From Buddleja alternifolia (taxonomy: Eukaryota > Streptophyta > Magnoliopsida > Lamiales > Scrophulariaceae), in assembly GCA_019426215.1 (NCBI GenBank), contig CM033403.1, forward strand, positions 36,218,754 through 36,282,753: a stretch of DNA of 64,000 nt. The letters run 5' to 3'. Within the stretch, counting starts at the first letter, position 1. Every line of letters begins with the position of its first letter. A program made the position numbers and the translations under genes. Positions 23,962-34,808 of the stretch are shown here, in pieces. The notes beneath the pieces were generated by a model. The model was given only the letters and a program-made list of their open reading frames with translations, was not told the DNA's origin and made no database searches.

Positions 23962-24931
23962 ATAGAAGTCTGCCGGTAAGGTCTCACTTTAAGAAAAACG
24001 AACTCGCCTACATCAAATTCAACTTTCCTACGATGCTTGTTAGCATACTGCACCATCAGCTCCGGAGCCTTCAATAAATTCGACTTCAATTGTTGCAAAA
24101 TCACATCCCTCGCCTGAAGTACCCCAGCAACCGATTCAACTCGGCATTCCTCCGAAAAGTATCACTGAAGAGATAGCAGAGGTCTGCCATATACAACCTC
24201 GAATGGTGTAATTTTCGCCATAGTTTGGAGAGATGTATTGTACCAATATTCCGCCCAAGATAACCACCCGACCCATTTACGCTGTTGTTTAGACGAAAAA
24301 CACCTCAAATACGTTTCAGGCACCCTATTTATAACCTCGGTTTGGCCATCTGTCTCAGGATAATATGTTGTACTATAATTCAAGTTAGTCTTCTGCATAC
24401 TAAATAACTCATGCCAAAACGAACTCATAAAAAGTGGGTCGGCGATCGCTGACAATGGAAAAAAGAATACCATGCAAACAAGCTATCTCGTGTAAGAAAT
24501 TTTTGGCCACGGAATGAGCGGTTATGGGGGCCTTCAAAGCTATAAAATGGCCATATTTTGACAATCGATCAACTACCACAAAAATACAAGAGCATCCCAA
24601 CGATTTCAAAAGTCCGGTAATAAAATCCATTGAAATATCCTCCTAAATCATCTGCGAAATAGGTAACAATTGGAGCAATCCCGCTGATGATTGAGAATCA
24701 TACTTAGACTTTTGACAAACTAGACAATTCGCCACTTACTCTTTTACTTTGCGAAACATCCCCTTCCGGGGTATCATGAAATTCGTATAAAAGTCGAGAA
24801 ACCCAAGCCGAGTTCTCGGGTAACACCAGTCGATGACAGAAAACCCGGTTTAGAGGCTTTATCCGCTGCACCATTTCGACAATGCCTCTGACATAAGCAT
24901 CTCGCTGCTGCTCGTCAATTACATCACTCAA
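23962..24931 (-). pseudogene. gypsy integrase (degenerate)
   Basis: Integrase inserts the cDNA into the host chromosome. Seen on the minus strand: an HHCC zinc-finger remnant (HDTPEG near 24780, CLVCQ-like downstream), a core start MDFITGLLKS with the first catalytic Asp in VVVDRLSKYGHF (24630-24530), an SDR motif for the second Asp, and ETDGQTEVINR with the catalytic Glu (near 24350). The HRRKVEFDVGEFVFLKVRPY stretch (about 24040-23975) follows. Several frames are needed. Confidence 0.85.
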
Positions 24932-24949
24932 AGTCGTCCAAATCGGTCA

Positions 24950-26301
24950 CTAACAGCCGTGCACACCCCTCGGGCTCAACCCGACGCGACAACGAATCAA
25001 TTGCTTTGTTGGACGGAACCGTCTTATACTAAATGTCAAAGTCATAACCGAGTAGTTTCGCCACCCAATTTTGTTGTGCCAGTGTAACAATGCGCTAATT
25101 AAGTAAATGTTTATGGCTATGGAGGTCGGTTTTCACCACAAACCTTCGGCCCACTAGATACGGGCGCCATTGTTGCACGACGAGCACCAATCCCATCAAC
25201 TCTCTTTCGTAGGCTGACTATGACAACAAACTCTCCAGCAAAGCCTTGCTAAAACATGCGATTGGCCTCTTCTCTTGCATCAAAACCGCTCCAACCCCTG
25301 TTCCCGACTCGTCACTCGATAACAAAAGGTTTCGTGAAATCCGGCATTGCCAATACCGGAGCCGAAGTCAAAGCCCCTTTCAACGCCTGGAATGCGACGT
25401 CGGCTTCGATTGACCACTCAAACCGGGTTGCTACTTCTTTTTTTAATAACTGAGTTAAAATCGTAATCCTTAACAAATCGCCGATAATACCCTGTTAATC
25501 CCAAAAATCCTCGAACTGCTTTAACGGACTTGGGCGTGGGCCAGTCCACTACTGCCGCCACCTTCATTGGATCCATAGACACCCCCAAGGCCAAATTGAT
25601 GTGGCCCAAATATTCGACCTGGCTGCACCAAAAATCATACTTCTTCCTATTCGCCTTAAATTGGTTCGTTCGCAAAATGTCCATCACCATAGAAAAGTGT
25701 CTTTTATGATCGGAACCTGAACGACTATAAATCAAAATATCGTCAAAAAAGACTAAAACAAACTTACGTAATAAGGGCCGGAAAAGGTCGTTCATAACGA
25801 ATTGGAAAGTTGTCGGAGCATTCGAAAATCCAAAAGGCATGATGAGGAACTTGTAATGGCCGCTATGGGTACGAAATGCCGTTTTAGGAACATCAATTGG
25901 GCTCACGCGAATCTGATGGTACCCAGACCGTAAGTCAATCTTCAAAATACCGTCACCGCTGACAGCTCGTCCAACATTTCGTGTATCACCTGGATCGAAT
26001 ATTTATCCGGTACCGTCACTTTATTCAGCTTCTAATAGTCCACACAAACCCTCCAACTCCCATCCTTCTTCTTCACTAGTAATGCCGGGCTTGAAAAAGG
26101 ACTCAAGCTTGGCTATATGATCCCGACTGCCAACATATTCCTGACCAAACGCTCAATTTCATCCTTCTGCAAATGGCCATAATGGTAAGGCCGAACAGAA
26201 ACTGGCTCGGCTTCCTCCACTAACTTAATCCTGTGGTCTGCTGATCGATGTGGCGGTAGCCCCTCCGGCTCCCTGAACACATCCAAAAAGCTATCCAGCA
26301 C
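24950..26301 (-). pseudogene. gypsy reverse transcriptase and RNase H
   Basis: The minus frame 26301-26113 gives the RT N-terminal stretch (ADHRIKLVEEAEPVSVRPYH). 25945-25418 gives MKIDLRSGYHQIRV, MPFGFSNAPTTFQ and the catalytic VLVFFDDILIYS box (aspartates near 25745), then [18 protein letters not shown]. RNase H follows down to about 24950 in broken frames. It copies element RNA into DNA in active relatives; here it is interrupted by stops. Confidence 0.88.
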
Positions 26302-26780
26302 TTAGCGGGCTGATTTCTGCGGCTGCCCCTGTGACTGCCCAACACTCATGTGACCTGACCACTACGACAAATAGTTCTTTTTCTGGAGTATGTAAAAGGG
26401 CCTTTAATGTTACCTCTGAGCGATAAGATGACCGATCGCCTGTAAGATGGATTTGTTTCCCGCCATAAGCAAATCCCATAGTCATTTTATTCCAATTCAC
26501 CTTGACATCTCCTAAAGTGGACAACCAGGCGATGCCAAAAATTAGGTCAACTCCCCCTAATGGAAAAACATAGCAATCAGCGCGCGCCGAAAATGAAGTT
26601 CTGACAAACTTCTGCAGATTCGGTTCGTCGCTCGTTTCCCAATTGCACACCAAACCGGCTTGTTTGCACCACTCTTAACCTAAGTTGAGCTACCAATTTC
26701 TCAGATATAAAATTGTGGCTTGCACCACTATCCACTAAATTCCTTAATCGCAAGGTACGTGGACCCAAAATTCCCGTCAC
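26291..26780 (-). pseudogene. gypsy aspartic protease region
   Basis: The retroviral-type protease active site NLVDSGASHNFIS (Asp-Ser-Gly near 26732) is followed by the second strand VQLGNERR and, in a shifted frame, FPLGGVDLIFGIAWLSTLG. The domain is split between two overlapping frames. Confidence 0.85.
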
Positions 26781-26815
26781 CTAACACAAAGGGCTGACAT
26801 GTCGAATTGCTCCCA

Positions 26816-27910
26816 TTATTCCGTGTCCAACTGCTCCTCGGCCTCCTTATCCATCTCAATTTCCTCTAACTCCAAAACGGGCTCCTCATCATCCGCAACC
26901 AATAAAAATCTCAAGTGTTTTATAGGACAATCGTGCATTGGATGGTAAGAGGCCTTACACCGAAAGCACAACCCCTTACGATGTAGCTCCTCGCGTTCAG
27001 AGTCCGATAACCATTGGAAAGGAGCTCTGGTAGCTGCTGGCCTCGCCGGCCCCTGTTTGTTGTTCGCGGTGCCACTCCTGGCGGTGCGGGTAGCGCAGGT
27101 CAGGGTGGTGTTCCGGCCATGCGATTTCGGGCTATTGTGGCAAAAAGTTTGCGATTTCGCGCAAAATAAACTAGAGCCCCCTTGTTGCACCTTCAACGCT
27201 ATCTCGATGTTCTGGGCCATCTTCATGGCCAAATCCAAATCTCCCAGATCTAATACCCCAACTTGACAAATATTCTCCTAAGTCCATTAATAAAATAACC
27301 GAGATAATGATCATTCGATAGTCCGGGAATTTGATTCATCAACTGCGTAAATATATTAATATATGCCCCACGCTATCCGTGTGGCGAGGCGCGGCCAGAC
27401 ATTCGTACGGGTTATCATCACAATGCTCATCAAAATGGGTAATTAAAGTGTGGGAAAATTCCTGCCACAAAAATTTTGGCTTACGATGTTTCGGCTATCT
27501 AAACTAATGGAGGATGACAGCCTCTATCGCCACCATAATCCGTTGAAAATCAGAGCCTCCTCGCACGGATAAATATCAAAGTATTGATCCACACGTGCTA
27601 GCCAATCTATAGGATCTGTTGCATCAAAAGACGATAAAGTTGGACCCGGCGAGTTAACTCCCGATTCTGCCGCTGCCTGGTGCTGTTGCAATGGCATCGC
27701 GACGCCCGTCGTGGCCGTCGTCGCGGTACTATTGGCACTAGATTGCGCCGCCATCAACAAATTCATTCCCTTCAGCAATTCGGCCATCTGACTTTGCAAC
27801 GCGTTGATGCTACCTTTCATCTGCACTTGTTCCTTCGTGAACATGCTCATCGCATTCTCCAGTGCCTGGAAGAGTCCGTTGTTCACACCGGTACGAGTTT
27901 CAACCATCAT
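26816..27910 (-). pseudogene. gypsy gag with zinc knuckle
   Basis: It starts MMVETRTGVNNGLF at 27910. A capsid-like part with DATDPIDWLARVDQYFD follows, and in a downstream frame a zinc knuckle CFRCKASYHPMHDC (about 26968-26927), a CCHC box with correct spacing. Frames are broken around 27520 and 27240. Gag packages element RNA; this copy is inactive. Confidence 0.85.
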
Positions 27911-28070
27911 AATTTCGCGAGGTGGGATCTGCCAGGTCAGACCAAATTAATGGGTGATAATTTAAACACAAATCCAATCACACAAATTAACAAGAACAAT
28001 CGGTTCTTACCCCAAAGCAAACGCTTCCCAATATTATTAATCGATAAAAAACTCCAAAAACTCTACTTAG
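27911..28070 (-). other. gypsy leader and 5' LTR end, up to the copia insertion
   Basis: This non-coding stretch lies between the gag start and the copia insertion point. It should hold the gypsy primer-binding site and the end of its 5' LTR. No convincing tRNA-complementary word was found. Confidence 0.45.
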
Positions 28071-28650
28071 TGTTAGGAATCAATGCGTATAAAAGAACTT
28101 AAAGTAAGAATCAAAGCAAGAAAACGAGACAACAGATTTACGTGGTTCGGCAAAATCCGCCTACGTCCACGAGAGTTTCTGTTATTCCGCTATGAGAGAA
28201 ATTTACCAGTACAAAAATACACACTTGAGTTTATAGACAAACTCAATAAAACTACTTTTGTACAATCACTCATAAAGTTATATAGAACACTCTCCCAACC
28301 CCTTTGATTACCCCAAGAGAAAAAACCCACAAGTGTTTCCCGTAACCCACAATTTATCTCTCACAATAAATTGCTCCTATCTCACTACACACTTATGCCT
28401 CCTATTCTCTCTTGTATTAGAGCTATTGTTATTGCTTACAATTTCTCTTGGTTGGTGTACTATGAGCATGAAGTGTTTGCCTATTTATAGGCAAAACTCA
28501 TGAACAGAAGAATGAACCTTAGCCATTCATGCAAAGGGTGCAATCAAGACTTCCCAAATTGCCCACTAACTCCACTAGACAAATTGGCCACTTTGAAAGG
28601 CTATTATCATTCCTTTTCCTTTGATTTGTACCTCCACACAAAACCCATCA
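28071..28650 (-). repeat. 3' LTR of the Ty1/copia element
   Basis: 580 bp, TG...CA ended in element orientation, and matching 30729-31308. It lies left because the element is on the minus strand. Confidence 0.93.
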
Positions 28651-28662
28651 ATCTCCCACTTG
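28651..28662 (-). other. polypurine tract of the copia element
   Basis: On the minus strand AAGTGGGAGAT directly precedes the LTR start TGATGGG. This is the expected position and composition for plus-strand priming. Confidence 0.75.
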
Positions 28663-29378
28663 GAGACCAAACTCAAAGTTGAAGGCACAATCTCTTTGTG
28701 AACTTTGTTCCCCTTCTTTGAACCTTCGCCACTACCCTATTCTTTTGGTGATCAACCAACTCCTGAATACCTCAGCATATCCATTTCGGTCCAATTGACC
28801 CTTAGATATAGGTTACTTCCAAGTCCCGGAACATGTCTCACAACCCCGCAACTTCCGTTGCTCTCAATCATCCTCTTTATTGGAGGATAACCACCTTGGT
28901 CAACCCGTCTCTCGGCATCCTTACACCAAGAACTTTTTCCGCTTTGGTCAACCTGTCTTGTGACATCCTTACACCAAAGACTTTCATTGCCTATCTCGGA
29001 TCTTCCTACATATCTGCTCCCTGCCAACTGCCTGAGCTATGTCTGATCCATCCGTCAATACTTTTGGTTTTTCAATGGCAACTCGGATCCCCCACATATT
29101 TGCTTAATGTTCCCACTGCACAAGCTATGTCCGATCCATCCGCCAACAAAACCCCGGCTCTGCGAATCTGCCTACCCGGCTTCATGAATCTGCCTACCCG
29201 GCTTTGCATTCTGCCCCCATGACTTCCGGCTCCACGGTCAACCTCTCTCAGCCCTGTTTCCTGCCTTCATGGTTATATCTCCACGTGGTCATGCCTCCGT
29301 AACTCTGCCTCTCCCGGTCCCCGTCTTGCTCGTTCTTCTGCCCTCTTGGCAACACGAGTCTGCCCACTTGACCTCTAG
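28663..29378. repeat. internal non-coding repeats of the copia element
   Basis: No pol domain is seen. Short tandem or interspersed repeats are visible on the plus strand: a unit with TTGGTCAAC and CATCCTTACACCAA at about 28898 and 28952, one with AGCTATGTC and GATCCATCCG at about 29035 and 29113, and one with ATCTGCCTACCCGGCTT at about 29165 and 29190. They replace the region where integrase and RT should be. Confidence 0.6.
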
Positions 29379-30697
29379 CTATATGGATCTGCCCCTGGCA
29401 CTGCAACTGCTCCCACTGGCTTCATGTCTACCTAACCCGGCAACATAAACCTGCCTCTGCTGCTGCAACTCTGCCTCTGCATCTGGCACCACGATTTTCC
29501 TCGTAGTATACAAAGTCCTCGACTTCTTAACACGAGCCACCACCAGATTTCCTTTGGTGACCTGCCATGCACCACCACCAAACACTGTGGTAAAACCATC
29601 ACTATCAATTTGACCCATCGAGATCAAATTCTTCCTCAACCCCGGGACATGCCTGACATTCTCCAGTTTCAACTGCATTCCCTGTGCCGTCGTTATCGTG
29701 ACCTCACCCTTACCAACAATTTCCAAGGGTTCGTCATCTGCAAGAAATACCTTTCCAAATTTTCCACAAGAATAATTTGTTAGATAATTCTTACACGAAG
29801 TAGCATGGAACGACGCACCTGAATCCAGTACCCATTGGTCAACTCGACTATCAACACAACAAACAAGCGCGTCTCCGACATCGTCCGCCATTGTGTTTGC
29901 TTGATGTTCTCGGTTATGACTGTGACCGGCCCTTTTTGGACAATCTCTCTTGTAATGGCCTACCTTACCGCAACCCCAACAATCACCATCCTTGCGTGGT
30001 TTTGACTTCTCTTGCCCCTTTGATTTGGATCGACCACTGCCATTCTGACCACCCCGTTGAAAACCTCTCCCTCTGTTTTTCGCACTCAATGCAGCAGATG
30101 TGAGTTCTCCTGATTCCCTCCGGCGAATATCCTCGCTCAGAATCAGATCCTGAATCTCCTGAAGTTTCAACTTCCTCTGGCCAGATGAACTACTCACAGC
30201 AGTTACCGTCGCACTCCAGCTTTCTGGCAAAGAAGACAATAAAATTAAAGCCTTTACCTCGTCCTCAAAATTAATATCAACCGAGCTCAACTGAGTGATG
30301 ATCACGTTGAACTCGTTGATATGACTGGCCATGGATCCTCCCTCCATCATCCTCAAGTTGAATAAACGTCTCATCAAACCCGTTAGACTTTATTCGACGC
30401 GGATGGCTTCACGTACATGTTGGACAGCGCCTTCATCAAACCCGCCGTGGTTTTCTCCTCCAAAATGTTAAGCGCTACGTTTCTTGCTAACGTCAGCTGA
30501 ATAACCCCCAGAGCTTGCCTATCCAACAACTCCCAGTCTGCATCTGTCAATTTTTCAAGCTTTTCCCCCGACAACGGTTCATGGAGTTTCTTCTGGTACA
30601 AATAGTCCTCTATCTGCATCCGCCAGAATCCGAAATCTTTTCCTTCGAACTTGTCTATCCTTACTTTACCATCTTCAGACGCCATTGATTCGCACAC
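29379..30697 (-). pseudogene. Ty1/copia gag-protease polyprotein (broken)
   Basis: Gag starts around 30680 (MASEDGKVRIDKFEGKDFGF, YLYQKKLHEPL) and runs to SNMYVKPSASNKV. A short insertion with stop codons near 30380 separates it from the continuation MRRLFNLRMMEGG (30374 down). The second frame of 332 codons holds the zinc knuckle CWGCGKVGHYKRDC (about 29981-29940), the pre-protease segment and the protease active site VLDSGASFHAT (near 29815), then VRHVPGLRKNLISMGQ. It ends at 29379 before any integrase. Both halves are otherwise long and open, fitting recent decay or a leaky non-autonomous copy. Confidence 0.9.
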
Positions 30698-30714
30698 GGA
30701 TCGCTGTAACCCGT

Positions 30715-30726
30715 GCTCTGATACCA
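30715..30726 (-). other. primer-binding site, initiator Met tRNA
   Basis: On the minus strand TGGTATCAGAGC, complementary to the 3' end of plant initiator methionine tRNA, lies two bases inside the 5' LTR. This is the usual primer of plant Ty1/copia elements. Confidence 0.9.
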
Positions 30727-30728
30727 GT

Positions 30729-31308
30729 TGTTAGGAATCAATGCGTATAAAAGAACTTAAAGTAAGAATCAAAGCAAGAAAACGAGACAAAAGATTTACG
30801 TGGTTCGGCAAAATCCGCCTACGTCCACAAGAGTTTCCGTTCTTCCACTATGAGAGAAATTTACCAGTACAAAAATACACACTTGAGTTTATAGACAAAC
30901 TCAATAAAACTACTTTTGTACAATCACTCACAAAGTTATATAGAACACTCTCCCAACCCCTTTGATTACCCCAAGAGAAAAAACCCACAAGTGTTTCCCG
31001 TAGCCCACAATTTATCTCTCACAATAAATTGCTCCTATCTCACTACACACTTATGCCTCCTATTCTCTCTTGTATTAGAGCTATTGTTATTGCTTACAAT
31101 TTCTCTTGGTTGGTGTACTATGAGCATGAAGTGTTTGCCTATTTATAGGCAAAACTCATGAACATAAGAATGAGCCTTAGCCATTCATGCAAAGGGTGCA
31201 ATCAAGACCTCCCAAATTGCCCACTAACTCCACTGGACAAATTGGCCACTTTGAAAGGCTATTATCATTCATTTTTCTTTGATTTGTACCTCCACACAAA
31301 ACCCATCA
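30729..31308 (-). repeat. 5' LTR of the Ty1/copia element
   Basis: 580 bp, and the partner of 28071-28650. It adjoins the primer-binding site at 30715-30726. The target copy CTTAG follows at 31309-31313. Confidence 0.93.
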
Positions 31309-31544
31309 CTTAGAGTATTTATACATCTCCAAATATCCACTTACCATAATAAGACTCCTAACAAAATAAATAACTGAATTACTCAACTAACAATGATATA
31401 ATAATAAAACGAGAATAAGAATAAATCGACTAAACGCTGGTTCCACCCGCTGCTTTCTTTCTTCGCACGTAAATGCGCCAAGGTCCAGTCGACGGTGCCT
31501 CACCCATCGGTTCCTCCTCTTGCTCGTTGACTCGCTCCACATCA
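31309..31544 (-). repeat. remaining part of the gypsy 5' LTR
   Basis: 31404-31544 matches the 3' LTR part 22642-22773. 31309-31403 is the continuation beyond the copia insertion. It ends with CTCGCTCCACATCA, directly abutting MSH6-like sequence. Confidence 0.65.
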
Positions 31545-31545
31545 T

Positions 31546-32200
31546 GAACACAGTGAAGCTATTGGCAGGAACGCAAATAAAGTTACTCTATATGAGGATG
31601 CATCACAAAAGGGGCCCCAAGAGTTCGTTTCTGCTCTATGTGGTTCATTTGGTGCCATTTTGGAGAATGTGGAGTCGACATCGTTACATCATCTATTAAT
31701 GCCTGGTATAAGCTGAAACAAATTTTCAGCATTATTATGCATATTTATTAGCATCTTATATGACAAGTTTGTGTCCAGGGGCTGGGATTCCTGATCTTCA
31801 TCCGATTTTGCAACATTTCAAAGATGCCTTTGATTGGGAGGAAGCAAATCATTCAGGTCGTCTTATACCTTGAGAAGGGACTATTGTCGAGTATAATGCT
31901 GCATGCCAAATAGTTAAAAACATTGAGTCCAATCTCACGAAACATTTAAAGGAACTGCGCGAATTACTTGGAGATGCATCTGTAAGAAATTCCCAGGTAG
32001 CCTGGTAAATGATTTATATTAGTTGAGCATCTTCTTATTTTTATTCCTTTTGGATATGCTGTACATTTGTTATGTAACAATTGGAAAAGATGCATACCTT
32101 TTGGAGGTACCAGAGAGTTTGTCACAGGGCATTCCAAAGGACAAAGGAATATGAGTTAAGATCATCCAAGAAGGGGCTAAGGAAGTCATCAAAAAAGAGA
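31546..32200 (+). pseudogene. MSH6: MSH6-like mismatch repair gene fragment
   Basis: MSH6 pairs with MSH2 to recognise base mismatches. Three exon pieces are readable: 31549-31705 (GRNANKVTLYEDASQK, QEFVSALCG, ILENVES, LHHLL), 31779-31996 (GIPDLHPILQHFKDAFDWEE, EYNAACQIVKNIESNLTKHL, KELRELLGDAS) and about 32074-32200 (IGKDAYLLEVPESLSQ, then in a shifted frame KEYELRSSKKG). These follow the order of the plant MSH6 lever and clamp region. The first two junctions use GT and AG and keep frame. A TGA at 31871-31873 and a frameshift near 32140 break it, and a block after ALCG is missing. Only a small middle part of the roughly 1300-residue protein is present, beginning at the gypsy LTR. Confidence 0.85.
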
Positions 32201-32858
32201 GGATGCTACCTAGTTACTAGCCGATATGCACGCAAGACAATCAACAATTCTCTTTTAGTATACATCACCGGATCAAACCATTTACCATTTTTTGATTACA
32301 TGGATTATTATATGAGAACTAATTAATAAGTATTAATTTAACAACTCTCAAATAACCTATAGCCAATTAATAAAAATACATAAATGCACCAAACAAGATA
32401 TTTAAGTTGATGCTTAAAGCTGCAAAAAAGACAGCCGCCATACTACTGGAGAGTACGGTTTCAATATTTCCCATACCACAATCCTTTGTATTGACATTGT
32501 GGTGGTCAAAGTCTTACCATCAGACCAATACATCGCCAACAAAGTGAAATCGCTTGATGGACATGAGCTTAATAAAGCAAGAATTCTCTGTTTGTTTGTT
32601 TTCCCGCAAAATAATTGCGAAATTAGATATTATTTTCTCAAGTACAATTAAGAATGAAAGATTTTTTGCACCCATGACTGAGCTAACGAGTAACTAGCCT
32701 TACTATCATCATAAATTAATGTGCCAATAGGAGACAAAATCAATCTCCTTCAATCAAGACATTATTTTTCAAAAGCTGTGTTGTTGTGCGCATATACTAA
32801 TACATATTTAAAGACAAGAGACATCATAAATTCTAATCCATAAATGACGCTAACTAGT
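32201..32858. other. 3' flank of the F-box gene
   Basis: No gene was recognised. 32206-32260 (CTACCTAGTTACTAGCC, AATTCTCTTTTAGTAT) matches the borders of the plastid insertion at 45337-45809. 32698-32858 (CAAATCA..CCTTCAATCAAGACATTATT) matches the 3' flank of the second F-box gene at about 37230-37460. Confidence 0.6.
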
Positions 32859-33575
32859 TTATGGGTGCCATGTCGTCAATTGTTCGGCCAGTTCTAGGGT
32901 AGGTAAAGGCGTATACCAAGTAGCAAAGCGAAACTCTTTCAAACCATAAGAATTGATGTTGGTGTAATCAACCTCAAATGAATGGTATTTCCGAGTATTC
33001 AAAGAGTAAAATACACCCTTATCGCCGTGAAACATGGGGAAATAAATCCTGTTTGCCATGCTTTTTTTAGGAGCGGTCTCTGCAAAAGCCGCGGAATGAC
33101 TCACCCATAACATCTTGTCACCTAAATCTTCCACAGATTCCCACTTCATCTCAGGTTCCAATAGCCTAAATACATTGACTTTTCGTTCGTCATGTTCGAC
33201 AAACACAACAAAAATCATTTTTTTCTTCCCGTAAATCTTAAATAAGAAGTGTTGTTTAATTGTGCAGCGACGCCGAGGTGGCGAGAGGCACTTGGTGTAG
33301 ACCACCCAACTACGTCGAGAGAATTGTCCATTGATATCGAACGTACCAATATTCCCATTCATATCCAAACAATATACAAATCCACGATGCAAAACTGGGG
33401 TGCAAGAGGATACAAGAAAGGGAAACTTGTTGCTGCAGTAGCAGTAGCTCGTCCATTTATCCTCCTCCTGCTTAAGCATGCCAATTGGCAGATTTGTTGA
33501 TTTATCGTGGTCGGCAATCCCGAAAATGAAGCATTGTGGGGAAGTTGGCGGGTGGAAAAAACTGATTGTTGTGTA

Positions 33576-34808
33576 CAGGGATGGATCCAGGATTGACTTC
33601 TTGGAGGGGGGGAGCATTAAAGTAAAAAAATTGACAATATTTATGATTATATCTCTAAATTTATTTTAGTTATAACAGATGAAAAAAAAATTATCATGTT
33701 ACGAAAAACAAAACTAATTTTTAATATAAACTTACAGTAGTATCTGGCATAGGTTCTGATGTTTCAACTTGAGATTCTTGGTTTTGAGTATTTTTTCTTT
33801 TAAAAAATGTGTCGATTGTGGTTGATTTTCCCATACTTTTATCTATTAATCAGATAATTGAATAACTAAATACACATAAAGATACATATTAAATTCTAAA
33901 TAGTTTTTAACCTTACAAAAAGATACAATTGACAATAATAACTATAAATTATGATTATATTATCTTAAAAAAACTACTTAATAAATTAATACATTTAGTT
34001 ATAAATAATTAATACAAACCTAAAAGCAAACTAAAAAACATGTAATTCTCTACACCAAAAAATAAAATTATTATTTACTAAAACTCTTTTAAAATTATAA
34101 AATAATGTATTGTGATTAGCTCATACCTTGTGGTGGATAAACTCTGAATAATCGAATGATAATCGACATTTTCTTGTCCTTAGATGTGTTGATGTTTTGT
34201 ATATTTTTCCTTCTTAATGATCCCTTTTTATAGTTTTTGGGAAAAATGTTATTAGTTCTAATTCTAATATGTGTAGAAGAGAGAATTAAAGAAAAAATCT
34301 TTATCAATTCTAACCCTAATATGTATAGAATTGAAGTTCAAAAAAGAAAATTAAAGGCATTGTCAATTCAACTTTTCTTTTTTTATGGTAATTACCTTTT
34401 CTTAAAATCAATATAAGGATATTATATGATAATCGATGCCTTATATGACAAATGAGAAGAAATGTTCACTTACAATATAGAAAAAGAGTTTAAAAATTAA
34501 AAGATGCCTTATATGACAAATGAGAAGAAATGTTCACTTACAATATAGAAAAAGAGTTTAAAAATTAAAAAAACAGAGGCTGTCATTGATGGGATTAGAA
34601 ACCCTGCCCACCTTGCTGGTTATGTGCACCTTTTGGCCAAGCTTCCCACCAACTGGGCCAAACTTGTTCTTGTTCTTGTGCCTTGTATAGAACCCAAAAT
34701 ATATATTGTTGGGGGGGTCATATTATAAAATCCTATATACCTTATTGAAAAAATTTAAAGTCTCGGGGGGGCTGGGGCCCTCCCTGGCCCCCCCTAAATC
34801 CGTCCCTG
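33576..34808 (-). mobile_element. hAT element, CAGGGACGGA family, in F-box gene A
   Basis: The ends CAGGGATGGATCCAGGATT and CAGGGACGGATTTAGGGGG (right end reverse complemented) are inverted repeats. The perfect 8-mer GTTGTGTA flanks both sides (33568-33575 and 34809-34816). It contains one exon resembling a hAT transposase start (33736-33834, minus strand) and a perfect 68-bp tandem duplication (34435-34502 and 34503-34570). The rest of the transposase is absent, so it is a deletion derivative. Confidence 0.9.
33736..33834 (-). pseudogene. first exon remnant of a hAT transposase
   Basis: ATG at 33834 begins a 33-codon frame (MGKSTTIDTFFKRKN, ending MPDTT) followed by a canonical donor GTAAGT at 33735. 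A short basic N-terminus with SFFKRK-like words is typical of plant TTF-type/ZMYM1-like hAT transposases. No zinc finger or catalytic DDE region follows inside the element. Confidence 0.55.

Larger units (their letters stand above)
28071..31308 (-). mobile_element. Ty1/copia element, complete ends, gag-protease only
   Basis: Two 580-bp direct repeats (28071-28650 and 30729-31308) start TGTTAGGAATCAATGCG and end AAACCCATCA. They are flanked by the same 5-mer CTTAG (28066-28070 and 31309-31313). About a dozen differences between the LTRs were counted by eye, roughly 2%, so the insertion is relatively recent. The interior is only 2.1 kb: a tRNA-iMet primer site next to the right LTR, a gag-protease frame, about 700 bp of repetitive non-coding DNA and a purine tract next to the left LTR. 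Integrase, RT and RNase H are missing, so it depended on other copies. It sits in the gypsy 5' LTR. Confidence 0.93.
22642..31544 (-). mobile_element. degenerate Ty3/gypsy chromovirus, with nested insertions
   Basis: The minus-strand order is gag, protease, reverse transcriptase, RNase H, integrase, chromodomain, which is the Ty3/gypsy order. A 130-bp sequence at 22642-22773 recurs at 31404-31544 (AAATCGACTAAACGCT, CCGCTGCTTTCTTT, GTGCCTCACCCATCGGTT, CTCGCTCCACATCA) and represents the 3' LTR and the start of the 5' LTR. The 5' LTR is split by the Ty1/copia element 28071-31308, and the integrase region by a hAT-type element at 23159-23953. Many stops and frameshifts; inactive. To the left of 22642 the 3' LTR appears truncated. 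Confidence 0.85.

Noticed and set aside
22642..28070. Endogenous pararetrovirus instead of gypsy element
   Set aside because: The domain order includes an integrase after RT/RNase H plus a chromodomain, which pararetroviruses lack.
28752..29222. Open frames on both strands between the copia gag and left LTR as pol
   Set aside because: None shows integrase, RT or RNase H motifs; the frames are by-products of the small repeats.
32400..32560. Possible coding segment 3' of F-box A
   Set aside because: Short frames on both strands, no recognisable domain and no splice signals.
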